Assembly: GCA_029931975.1 (NCBI GenBank)
Contig: JAOZQY010000034.1
Span: 1 to 40,331 of the forward strand
Source: Bacteroidales bacterium
GTDB lineage: Bacteria; Bacteroidota; Bacteroidia; Bacteroidales; GCA-2748055
Direction: 5' to 3'
DNA: 40,331 nucleotides
The translations under genes were made by a program, and so were the position numbers. A model generated the notes under the pieces. The model saw nothing but the letters and a program-made list of their open reading frames with translations, had not been told where the DNA came from and made no database searches. Positions within the stretch are counted from its first letter, which is position 1; the number at the start of each line of letters is the position of its first letter. This document shows, piece by piece, positions 8,186-15,912 of this stretch.

Positions 8186-9334
8186 ATGCAGAAAAGAATT
8201 GCCATACTTGGATCTACGGGATCCATAGGCACCCAGGCACTGGAGGTTATTTCCAGAAATCCGAATAAATTTGAAGTGGAAGTTCTCACCGCCCAGAACA
8301 ATGTGGATCTGCTAATCGAACAAAGCTTAAAGCATTCACCTAATGCAGTGGTTATTGGAAACGAGCTTTATTATGATAGGATCAAAGCAGCGCTGGAAAG
8401 TTATCCCATCAAGGTATACTGCGGAGCTGAGGCAATTGCGCAGGTAACTACATTCGATTCGGTCGATATGGTGCTCACTGCCATGGTCGGATTCAGCGGT
8501 TTAAAACCCACTATTGAAGCAATCCGTGCGGGTAAAAGTATTGCGCTGGCCAATAAAGAAACCCTGGTTGTGGCCGGGGAAATGATTATGAAGGAGGCTG
8601 CAGCGAAACGAGTTTCTATTCTTCCTGTGGATTCGGAGCATTCTGCTATATTTCAATGCCTGGTTGGTGAGGGGAATAACCCCATCGAGAAGATATTTCT
8701 GACCGCTTCGGGAGGGCCATTCAGAGAAAGAGGATTGAAGGAGCTGGAGATGGTTACACCCGACGAGGCACTTCGCCATCCCAACTGGTGCATGGGTCCC
8801 AAGATTACCATTGATTCGGCCACCCTTATGAATAAGGGACTAGAGGTGATTGAGGCCAGGTGGTTGTTTGGAGTAGGACCCGATGAGATTAAGGTGGTGG
8901 TGCATCCTCAATCCATCATTCATTCAATGGTTCAGTTTTCAGATGGTTCCATTAAGGCCCAGATGGGACTACCCGATATGAGGCTCCCTATTCAGTACGC
9001 TTTCTCTTACCCGGACCGTTTTGAATCAGATTTTGAACGATTTGATTTTTTTAAGTATCCCAGCCTGACCTTTGGGCAGCCCAATACAAAATTTTTTCGT
9101 AATCTTGCTCTCGCTTATGAGGCACTGAGAAAAGGAGGGAACTGGCCCTGTATATTGAATGCAGCCAATGAAGTGGCTGTTGAGGCTTTCCTGAAAGAGA
9201 AAATAGGTTTCCTCCAGATGCCAGAGCTTATTGAAAGAACACTGGGCAGGTCCACCTTCATCAAGGAGCCTGTGCTGGAAGATTATTTTAATTCCGACCT
9301 TCAGGCACGACGGGTCGCACAAGAACAAATATAG
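8186..9334 (+). CDS. dxr: 1-deoxy-D-xylulose-5-phosphate reductoisomerase
   Basis: 382 residues, normal family length. The NADPH-binding start RIAILGSTGSIGTQAL, the DSEHSAIFQC metal/substrate segment, TASGGPFR, HPNWCMGPKITIDSATLMNKGLE and the NAANEVAV C-terminal motif are all present. It converts DXP to 2-C-methyl-D-erythritol 4-phosphate, the committed step of the non-mevalonate isoprenoid pathway, in the cytoplasm. It is the second gene of a tight operon: 2 bases after the M23 gene, 6 bases before rseP. The dxr-rseP adjacency is common in bacteria. Confidence 0.97.
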   Translation: MQKRIAILGSTGSIGTQALEVISRNPNKFEVEVLTAQNNVDLLIEQSLKHSPNAVVIGNELYYDRIKAALESYPIKVYCGAEAIAQVTTFDSVDMVLTAMVGFSGLKPTIEAIRAGKSIALANKETLVVAGEMIMKEAAAKRVSILPVDSEHSAIFQCLVGEGNNPIEKIFLTASGGPFRERGLKELEMVTPDEALRHPNWCMGPKITIDSATLMNKGLEVIEARWLFGVGPDEIKVVVHPQSIIHSMVQFSDGSIKAQMGLPDMRLPIQYAFSYPDRFESDFERFDFFKYPSLTFGQPNTKFFRNLALAYEALRKGGNWPCILNAANEVAVEAFLKEKIGFLQMPELIERTLGRSTFIKEPVLEDYFNSDLQARRVAQEQI

Positions 9335-9340
9335 ATAGGA

Positions 9341-10660
9341 ATGGATGTATTTATTAAAATAGCCCAATTGCTTGCAAGTCTGTCAATACTGATAGTGTTA
9401 CACGAATTGGGACACTTTACACTGGCCAGGATATTTAAAGTCAGGGTGGAAAAATTTTACCTCTTTTTTGATGCGGGTTTCTCCCTGTTCAAAAAGAAGA
9501 TTGGTGATACTGAATATGGGATCGGATGGCTTCCCCTGGGTGGTTATGTGAAGATCAGCGGGATGATTGATGAATCCATGGACCGTGAGCAGATGAAACA
9601 ACCTGCCCAACCATGGGAATTCAGGTCCAAAAAGGCCTGGCAGCGATTATTGATTATGCTCGGAGGCGTATTGGTCAACTTTCTGCTTGCTCTGCTGATC
9701 TATATTCTTGTCTTTTTTAAATGGGGTGAAGAGTATGTTCCGATAGATCGCCTGGAATATGGGTATATGTTTGTGGATGAGTTCAAGGAACTTGGATTAC
9801 AAAATGGAGATAAGATTCTGGCCCTGGATGGTGAAGAGGTGAAGAGGTGGCTTTCCATACATCACGATATAGTTGTAAATGACCCCCGGGTGATCCAGGT
9901 GGAGCGTGATGGTGCAATCATGGATATCCAGGTTCCGGAAGGGATGACATCTAAGCTCTTAAAACTTACCTATGTGATGGAACCCAGGGTGCCCTGTGAG
10001 GTGGATGGTCTTCCCGAGGACGGAAACATGATCAAGGCTGGCATGGAGGTCAATGATAGAATTGTTGGAGTAAATGGGATTCCTATTCATTTCTACGACG
10101 AGTTTGTAGATATGACCCGAAAAGAAGGGAATACCTCCTTCGATCTGACTGTATTAAGGGGAACGGATACTATTCAGATACAGGCACTCACCGATGAAAA
10201 TGGATTTTTTGGCTTTTCGCGAAAACTCTATACCGATTTCTTCGAGTCTGTGGTTGTGAGGTACTCGTTTTTCCAGTCCATTCCTGCCGGAATTAACAGG
10301 GGTTTTGATATCACGAAAAGTTATCTGAAACAACTGAAAATGTTGTTCAAGCCCGAAACAAAAGCATATGAAGAACTGGGTGGCTTTATCAAGATCGGGA
10401 GTATCTTTCCGTCCACATGGAATTGGGAACGCTTCTGGAACATGACCGCTTTTCTTTCGATTATCCTTGCTATTATGAACATTTTGCCCATACCGGCGCT
10501 TGATGGTGGACATGTAATGTTCCTGCTATACGAAATAGTTTCGGGAAGAAAGCCGGGCGATAAGTTCATGGAATATGCACAGATTGTGGGTATGGTACTT
10601 CTCTTAAGTCTGTTGCTCTATGCTAATCTGAACGATATCATTGGATTATTTAAGAATTAG
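9341..10660 (+). CDS. rseP: RseP-like site-2 protease (M50 family)
   Basis: 439 residues. The first helix carries HELGH (residues 21-25), the Zn-binding and catalytic motif. The C-terminal membrane domain carries NILPIPALDGGHVMF, whose Asp is the third Zn ligand. A PDZ-like region occupies the middle (EFKELGLQNGDKILALDGEEV and MEVNDRIVGVNGIPI suggest two PDZ units). S2P enzymes cut transmembrane segments of anti-sigma factors and signal peptides within the inner membrane. No anti-sigma gene lies in this window, so the substrate is unknown. It is the last gene of the M23-dxr-rseP group. Confidence 0.95.
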   Translation: MDVFIKIAQLLASLSILIVLHELGHFTLARIFKVRVEKFYLFFDAGFSLFKKKIGDTEYGIGWLPLGGYVKISGMIDESMDREQMKQPAQPWEFRSKKAWQRLLIMLGGVLVNFLLALLIYILVFFKWGEEYVPIDRLEYGYMFVDEFKELGLQNGDKILALDGEEVKRWLSIHHDIVVNDPRVIQVERDGAIMDIQVPEGMTSKLLKLTYVMEPRVPCEVDGLPEDGNMIKAGMEVNDRIVGVNGIPIHFYDEFVDMTRKEGNTSFDLTVLRGTDTIQIQALTDENGFFGFSRKLYTDFFESVVVRYSFFQSIPAGINRGFDITKSYLKQLKMLFKPETKAYEELGGFIKIGSIFPSTWNWERFWNMTAFLSIILAIMNILPIPALDGGHVMFLLYEIVSGRKPGDKFMEYAQIVGMVLLLSLLLYANLNDIIGLFKN

Positions 10661-10711
10661 AAAGAATATATTACTATTTTTGTAATTTGAACCTTTTAAA
10701 CATTTAGATAA

Positions 10712-10930
10712 ATGGAAGCTTTTATAACCCTTGCGATAGGCGTCTGGCAGATAGTAGTGATAGTTCTGCTTATTCTGTTGTTGTTTGGCGGGAGAAAAAT
10801 CCCGGAACTGATGCGTGGTGTTGGACAGGGCATGCAGGAATTCAAGAAAGCCACTGCCGAAAATGCCGATGACGAAGTGATAGTGGACGATACTGAAGAT
10901 ACTAAGAAAGTCAAAGATGGCAAGAAGTAA
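10712..10930 (+). CDS. tatA: Sec-independent translocase subunit TatA/TatE
   Basis: 72 residues with the standard layout: short N-terminal membrane helix (about 7-25), the hinge [11 protein letters not shown], an amphipathic helix ([14 protein letters not shown]) and a charged tail rich in Asp, Glu and Lys. TatA oligomers form the pore for folded proteins carrying a twin-arginine signal; the Rieske protein in this window is one possible client. An exact -7 element TATTTTTG lies at 10675-10682 with no clear -33 box, which suggests its own promoter. The last 14 bases overlap the next coding region, and a strong terminator hairpin follows 16 bases after the stop. Confidence 0.93.
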   Translation: MEAFITLAIGVWQIVVIVLLILLLFGGRKIPELMRGVGQGMQEFKKATAENADDEVIVDDTEDTKKVKDGKK

Positions 10931-11957
10931 TATTCGACAAATTTTTAAGGCCTGTCTGCATTCGCTGACAGGCCTTTTTGTCTCTGCTATTTTCCTGCTG
11001 GCGGTATCTTCATGCGATACTGTAAATCACCAGGGAGGAGCTGCAGGGAGGATCTTGCCCAATGTTACTGGAGGGACCGGAGAGATACTGGTGGTGATGG
11101 ATCAGTTTAACTGGGATAATTCAGCTGGCGAACTTCTGAAGGATATTTTAAAAGAAGAGTATCCTGGTCTGCCCCAATCGGAGCCTTTTTTCGATGTGAT
11201 TCAGGTTTCTGCAGCCTCCTTTGAGGGCGTTTACAAGTTTCATCGTTCTGTTGTATTGACAACTGTCAGCTCTGGACTGGAGCCGAAAGTAAGGTACCGG
11301 GAGAATGTTTGGGCCAAACCACAGATCCTGGTCCAGATAGAAGCGCCCAACAGCACTGCACTTCAACAACTGATTAGTGAGAATGAGGTGCAAATTATGG
11401 GATTTCTGGTTCAATATGACAGGAACAGGTTAATGCAGGTCTATAAGGAATCTAAGGATCCTGCCATCCAGAAGGATATTGCTGCGAATCATCTGGTGCG
11501 CCTGGCAATTCCCAGAGGTTATAACATGGATTTTAGCAATGATGAATATACATCTGTCTCCATAGAATCGCCCGATCTTTCACAGGTAATCCAGATTTAT
11601 GATTACCCGGCAAAAGGACCGGATGACCTGAATATTGCCAACATCCTTGAAATGCGTAACGCCTTCACAAAAAAATATACGGAGGGGCCCAGGGAAGGCT
11701 CTTATATGACTCTGTCTAAAGTATATGAACCCATTGCCTATGATTTGAAGAATAACAACATGGATGTTGTGGAGCTAAGGGGACTTTGGGACCTGGAAAA
11801 TGGTTTTATGGGTGGACCCTTTATAAGTCACTCCGTTTATGATGCAAATCGTGGGAGAATTGTTACAGTGGATGCATATATCTACCATCCCAATCTGAAA
11901 AAACGAGTCAAGATGAGACAACTTGAAGCGATTGTTTACTCCATGGAGATCATTTGA
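10917..11957 (+). CDS. DUF4837 family lipoprotein
   Basis: 346 residues. The signal peptide [18 protein letters not shown] ends in a lipobox (VSSC), so it is a predicted lipoprotein. Mature segments such as [37 protein letters not shown] and the VENVWAKPQ-like region match the DUF4837 family, which is confined to Bacteroidota and has no established function. The ATG at 10917 overlaps the end of tatA by 14 bases; no other ATG can supply the signal peptide. A terminator-like hairpin covers codons 11-21, so expression may depend on translation entering from the tatA end. Confidence 0.85.
   Translation: MARSNIRQIFKACLHSLTGLFVSAIFLLAVSSCDTVNHQGGAAGRILPNVTGGTGEILVVMDQFNWDNSAGELLKDILKEEYPGLPQSEPFFDVIQVSAASFEGVYKFHRSVVLTTVSSGLEPKVRYRENVWAKPQILVQIEAPNSTALQQLISENEVQIMGFLVQYDRNRLMQVYKESKDPAIQKDIAANHLVRLAIPRGYNMDFSNDEYTSVSIESPDLSQVIQIYDYPAKGPDDLNIANILEMRNAFTKKYTEGPREGSYMTLSKVYEPIAYDLKNNNMDVVELRGLWDLENGFMGGPFISHSVYDANRGRIVTVDAYIYHPNLKKRVKMRQLEAIVYSMEII
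10947..10979 (+). terminator. Strong terminator hairpin inside the start of the DUF4837 coding region
   Basis: AAGGCCTGTC and GACAGGCCTT form a perfect 10-base stem with a 10-base loop, followed by a T tract ending at 10979. It is placed as a normal tatA terminator (16 bases past the stop) but sits within the DUF4837 signal peptide sequence. Confidence 0.75.
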
Positions 11958-11995
11958 GCCAGCTTCAGTTCTGCCCTGAGCAGGTAGCTTAAGAC

Positions 11996-12220
11996 CTATT
12001 TGGTATAGAATAGGTTGGGCTTCTCAAATTCGAACAAGGTAGGATAGTCCTCATCAAATTTCTTAAGAATATCGGTCATAATGACCTCCCTCATAAATTT
12101 GGATTTATTTCTGATCTTATACTTATCGCAATAGAGGCTAATGGCCTCCTGTTCTCTTTTGTTAAATAGAATAGCGGTTCTGTGAGTCCTTCGGAGTTTT
12201 TCGTTATTGTTCTGATCCAC
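11996..12220 (-). CDS. Small conserved helical protein of unknown function (possible ribbon-helix-helix type)
   Basis: 74 residues if it starts at the GTG at 12220. The core reads RRTHRTAILFNKREQEAISLYCDKYKIRNKSKFMREVIMTDILKKFDEDYPTLFE. The pattern of a short strand (TAILF), a helix and KSKFMREVIM resembles ribbon-helix-helix DNA-binding proteins, and I recall similar small proteins in many Bacteroidota; the function is not known to me. The frame extends to an ATG at 12289, but those extra 23 residues look non-protein-like, and a perfect -7 element TATTTTTG on the minus strand (12253-12246) lies between the two starts, which favours the GTG. Confidence 0.6.
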   Translation of the reverse strand: MDQNNNEKLRRTHRTAILFNKREQEAISLYCDKYKIRNKSKFMREVIMTDILKKFDEDYPTLFEFEKPNLFYTK

Positions 12221-12546
12221 GTGCAATCGATTGAAAAGGTTTGGCCAAAAATAACCAAAGCCTGATGGAAAGCACCTTTCTTGGCACATTTACAATCAAC
12301 ATTTTCCTAACATTGAAAAAATACTATATATATATGAGAGTAAAAAACACCATATATGAATGCTAATAAACTTAAATATCAATGGATAGGCAAAAAATAT
12401 GTATGATTAAATGTATGTAAAGCATCTATTTCACGGAGGAAATATTGACTCCGGGACAGAGTTGAGTTAAACTGTAAACCGGGTATTGGGATCAATAAAG
12501 CAAGTAGAATATGCAGGATATAAGCTAAGATGAGGAAGTTTAGTGC
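12221..12546. other. Gene-free AT-rich stretch
   Basis: The promoter of the small minus-strand protein lies at its left edge (-7 at 12246-12253). The remainder holds an alternating TA run (about 12325-12335) and only very short ORFs, such as a 16-codon one from 12356. I see no tRNA, terminator, insertion-sequence end or recognisable gene remnant. Confidence 0.5.
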
Positions 12547-13980
12547 TTACTCTTTTATAATGGATCTCAGTTCAGAGAGCCTGATCAGGCCCAGGGCAAA
12601 GGCGCTGCCAATACATGAAGCAGTCAGTAGCAGGAATCCTGAGATCCAGCCGGGGAGCTGGAGTGAAAGGAAGCCCGAAAGCATGTTGATAGCCAGGAAT
12701 CCAGCCAGCCTCACAAGTATATCTTTGTTGGCAGGGAGCTTCATTAAACGGAGGACCAGAAATATTTGGGCAAAGGCATAGAAACCTTGCGATATAAGGC
12801 TTGAAATGGCAGCGCCAAGTGATTGATGCCGGGGGATCAGGATCAGGTTCAGTACAATATTAATGACTACCGTTATGGCAGCCACAATATTAAGATGGAG
12901 TAGATTGTGATTGGCTGTGAGCAGGGTGCCGTACAGATAAGACGTGGAGACAAACAGGAAGCCGATCATTAAAATGCCGAAGATAGTTGAGCTGTTGGGA
13001 GCATGTGAATGGTAAAGAAGGTCGATAATCTCAAATTTATAAAAATTTGAGATTACAGCGGCCGACAATCCGGCAACCATCAAAAGGGGAAGGGCTGTAC
13101 GTACCAGTTCATTCACATCCTCCTTTAACTGAATCATCCTTGAAAACATGGGTAGCAGCAGCATTCCAAAGAGCAGGGAGAACTGTGTGGCTGCCTCGAA
13201 GATCCTGTAAGACTGGGCATAAATACCGGCCTGTTCCTTTCCGTTTTCCAGCAGGCGTTCAAGCATTACTGAATCGACACGATTAAACAGGGACATTAGC
13301 AGGATCAATAGTGCGAAGGGATAGCTGGATCGAAGAATCTTCAGAGAGCCTGCTAAACTGAACTTCCTGAAAAAGGAGCCGGAGCGGTACCTGACTATGA
13401 CAGCGCTGGCAAGCAGGGTAAGGGAGTAGGAGACTGTCTGTGCATAAACAAACCATTCAATACGGAAAGGCTTACTGCTAACGTTTCCCCAGAGCAACAG
13501 CCCGGTGAATAGGATCATCAGGCTACGGTCCATCACCGAGAGCAGGCTATCGGTTCGATAAAATTGCAAACCGCTTATATTGGTTCTGAAATACAGGATG
13601 AAAGAGGCCAGAAACTGGTTCAGTACAAGAATCCACAGCATCTGAAACTGTTCTTGAGAGTACCCAAGGATTTTACCAGATACAAGGACAACGCCGGAAT
13701 AAATAACAGAAAGAAAAAGTTTCAGGGGGATAATGGTAGCCAGATGCTCCTTTAGTAGTTTCTGATCCCTGGCAATGGCCCGGTTATTATAATTATTAAT
13801 TCCAACATCAAGCAACATATTGAGGATGAAGGCAAAGTTGAACAGGGAGAAGTAAAAACCGTACATTTCTTCACCTACACGGTTCTGTACCCCAACCTCA
13901 ATACCAAAAAACCAGATTGGTTTAATCAGCAGGTTCAGGAAGATCAGCAGGGCAAGGTTGGTAATGAAATGTTTTTTCAA
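12547..13980 (-). CDS. Oligosaccharide flippase family membrane protein (Wzx/MATE-like)
   Basis: 477 residues with about 12-14 hydrophobic helices throughout. The N-terminal NLALLIFLNLLIKPIWFFGIEVGVQNRVGEEMYGFYFSLFNFAFILNMLLDVGINNYNNR region is typical of the polysaccharide_synt family: a substrate-cavity helix pair, then the GxY.F...F.....D.G sequence. Members flip lipid-linked sugars across the inner membrane. The start is TTG at 13980, followed by a Lys-rich MKKHF start; no in-frame ATG or GTG lies between it and an upstream stop. An exact -7 element TACATTTG (minus strand, 14016-14009) precedes it. It is divergent from a glycosyltransferase gene, so the pair probably serves surface-glycan assembly. 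Confidence 0.85.
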   Translation of the reverse strand: MKKHFITNLALLIFLNLLIKPIWFFGIEVGVQNRVGEEMYGFYFSLFNFAFILNMLLDVGINNYNNRAIARDQKLLKEHLATIIPLKLFLSVIYSGVVLVSGKILGYSQEQFQMLWILVLNQFLASFILYFRTNISGLQFYRTDSLLSVMDRSLMILFTGLLLWGNVSSKPFRIEWFVYAQTVSYSLTLLASAVIVRYRSGSFFRKFSLAGSLKILRSSYPFALLILLMSLFNRVDSVMLERLLENGKEQAGIYAQSYRIFEAATQFSLLFGMLLLPMFSRMIQLKEDVNELVRTALPLLMVAGLSAAVISNFYKFEIIDLLYHSHAPNSSTIFGILMIGFLFVSTSYLYGTLLTANHNLLHLNIVAAITVVINIVLNLILIPRHQSLGAAISSLISQGFYAFAQIFLVLRLMKLPANKDILVRLAGFLAINMLSGFLSLQLPGWISGFLLLTASCIGSAFALGLIRLSELRSIIKE

Positions 13981-14048
13981 ACCGGGGTAAATATTTTTTT
14001 AATCAATACAAATGTAATAAGTTCGCCCCATAAAAATCACAGATCACT

Positions 14049-15203
14049 TTGAACCAGGTAATAAAAAGAAAGAAAATTGCTGTAAATACCAGGCTTCTGA
14101 TGCCGGGTAAGCTTGATGGGATTGGCTGGTTTACTTATGAGACCCTGAAGCGTATTACTACCTCACATCCCGAGGTTGATTTCGTGTTCCTGTTTGATCG
14201 TAAATACAGTAAGGAGGTGGTTTTTGGAGAGAATGTAACACCGGTAGTACTGGGACCTCCCACGCGCCATCCTTTTCTATGGTACCTCTGGTTTGAGTTA
14301 AGAGTAAAAAGATATCTCCGGCGGACGAAAGCTGATTTGTTTCTAAGTACGGATGGCTTTATCCCTCTTTGCAATAGAACTCCTTCTGTGGCGGTTATCC
14401 ATGATATAAATTTTGTGCACCGCCCTGGTGACCTTCCCTGGCTGGTGAGGAAATACTACAGGCATTATTTCCCAAAATTTGCATACCAGGCCACCAGAAT
14501 CGTAACCGTATCGGAATATTCCCGAAGAGATATCATTAACCAGTATGATATACCTGAAGAAAAAGTTGATCTGGCTTACAACGGGGTGAATGAAAGCTTT
14601 CGCCCAATCACTGCAGTGCAGGCTGTTGAAGTACGCAAAGAGATTACTGGCGGAGCTCCCTATTTTGTATTTGTGGGGAGTATTCACCCGAGAAAAAATA
14701 TTACTAACCTTTTAAAAGCTTTTCAGTTGTTTAAGTACGAAAACAGGGCCAATTACAAACTGGTGCTGGTGGGTGAGAAATTTTTCCTGACCAAACCCAT
14801 GGAGGAACAACTGGAGAAAATGAGAAACAAGAAGGATGTGATCTTCACCGGGCGTTTATCGCCCCAAAAACTGAATGATGTCATTGGAGCTGCATGGGCC
14901 ATGACATTTGTTCCTTATTTTGAAGGATTCGGGATTCCCATCCTGGAGGCCATGAAATGCGATATCCCAGTGCTTGCCTCCAAAGTTACCAGTCTGCCCG
15001 AAATAGCAGGAGATGCTGCCCTGTATGCATCACCCGAAAGTCCAGGTAGTATCAGGGACGGAATGATCAGGGTGGTACGCGAAGAGGGATTGCGTGAAGC
15101 CCTGATCGAAAAAGGGAGGATAAGGCGCGAGTTGTTCAGCTGGGACCATACGGCTGAAAAACTCTGGGAGTCGGTCCAACAGGTATTGGACAGCCATGCT
15201 TAA
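14049..15203 (+). CDS. Glycosyltransferase family 4 (GT-B) protein
   Basis: 384 residues. The N-terminal domain opens with KIAVNTRLLMPGKLDGIGWFTYE; the C-terminal domain has FVGSIHPRKNITNLLKAF, the nucleotide-sugar loop and the GT4 E-x7-E motif in YFEGFGIPILEAMKCD. This fold and motif pattern indicates a retaining transferase that moves a sugar from an activated donor to a glycan or lipid in the cytoplasm. Donor and acceptor cannot be read from the sequence. The start is a TTG; the first internal ATG comes 17 codons later and would remove the first beta strand. Its last 8 bases overlap rnhB. The flippase gene lies divergently upstream. Confidence 0.88.
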   Translation: MNQVIKRKKIAVNTRLLMPGKLDGIGWFTYETLKRITTSHPEVDFVFLFDRKYSKEVVFGENVTPVVLGPPTRHPFLWYLWFELRVKRYLRRTKADLFLSTDGFIPLCNRTPSVAVIHDINFVHRPGDLPWLVRKYYRHYFPKFAYQATRIVTVSEYSRRDIINQYDIPEEKVDLAYNGVNESFRPITAVQAVEVRKEITGGAPYFVFVGSIHPRKNITNLLKAFQLFKYENRANYKLVLVGEKFFLTKPMEEQLEKMRNKKDVIFTGRLSPQKLNDVIGAAWAMTFVPYFEGFGIPILEAMKCDIPVLASKVTSLPEIAGDAALYASPESPGSIRDGMIRVVREEGLREALIEKGRIRRELFSWDHTAEKLWESVQQVLDSHA

Positions 15204-15798
15204 GCCATTTCATACCGAAGGCCTTTTAGAGGCTGGCTGTGATGAAGCCGGCAGAGGGTGTCTTGCAGGTCCGGTGTTTGCAGCTGCAGTTATTCTTCCA
15301 TCAAACTTTGCTAATCCGGTACTGGATGACAGCAAAAAGCTCTCTGCCAAAAAGAGGCAGTTGCTGCGTCCGGTGATTGAGCGGGAGGCTCTTGCATGGG
15401 GGGTGGGGCTTGTGGATGAAAAAGAGATTGATCAGATCAATATCCTGAATGCTTCTTTTCTGGCCATGCACAGGGCCCTTGATAAATTACAGCGGATGCC
15501 TGCACATCTTTTAATAGATGGAAACCGCTTTACACCTTATGGCGATATTTCCCATTCATGTATAGTAAAAGGCGATGGGATTTATGCATCCATTGCTGCT
15601 GCGTCCATACTGGCTAAGACCCATCGTGACGAGTATATGGAGATGCTGCACAGAGAATATCCGGAATATGCTTGGAACAGGAACATGGGATACCCTACCA
15701 GGGCTCATCGGAAAGCTGTGTTGGAGCATGGGCCCACCATCTACCACAGACGCTCCTTCAGATTGCTGGATGATCAGACGCGGATCGACTTTTCTTAA
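15196..15798 (+). CDS. rnhB: Ribonuclease HII
   Basis: 200 residues, normal length. GCDEAGRGCLAGPVFAAAVIL carries the DEAGRG signature with the two N-terminal acidic catalytic residues; DDSKKLSAKKR and LIDGN supply further conserved sites, and AAASILAKTHRDEYM is the characteristic helix with its terminal Asp. It nicks the RNA strand of RNA-DNA hybrids and removes single ribonucleotides from DNA. The start ATG lies 8 bases inside the glycosyltransferase gene, so the two are probably translated together. RNase HI is also encoded nearby. Confidence 0.96.
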   Translation: MLKPFHTEGLLEAGCDEAGRGCLAGPVFAAAVILPSNFANPVLDDSKKLSAKKRQLLRPVIEREALAWGVGLVDEKEIDQINILNASFLAMHRALDKLQRMPAHLLIDGNRFTPYGDISHSCIVKGDGIYASIAAASILAKTHRDEYMEMLHREYPEYAWNRNMGYPTRAHRKAVLEHGPTIYHRRSFRLLDDQTRIDFS

Positions 15799-15850
15799 AC
15801 ATATGTGTTCCTTATAAAACAGTGGTATACATAATGGTTTCAGAAAGAAT

Positions 15851-15867
15851 TTTGCAATATTTGCAAA
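15851..15867. promoter_or_regulatory. Perfect inverted repeat upstream of the S46 peptidase gene
   Basis: TTTGCAA-TAT-TTGCAAA: two perfect 7-base arms around TAT, 45 bases before the peptidase ATG. A one-mismatch -7 element TAGTTTTA follows at 15881-15888, so the repeat covers the -33 region. This is a plausible operator; the binding protein is unknown. Confidence 0.45.
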
Positions 15868-15912
15868 TCAAATTCCCGAATAGTTTTATCAAATTGCATA
15901 AATAGTAGTGAT

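Noticed and set aside
12221-12289. Upstream ATG start for the small helical protein
   Set aside because: The extra residues look non-coding and a perfect -7 element lies inside them; the GTG at 12220 fits better.
12281-12300. TTGGCAC at 12281 as a sigma-54 promoter
   Set aside because: No GC or TTGC follows at the required ten-base spacing, and no plus-strand gene lies downstream.
12356-12406. 16-codon ORF in the AT-rich gap
   Set aside because: Too short, no promoter or conserved feature visible, and no match I recognise.
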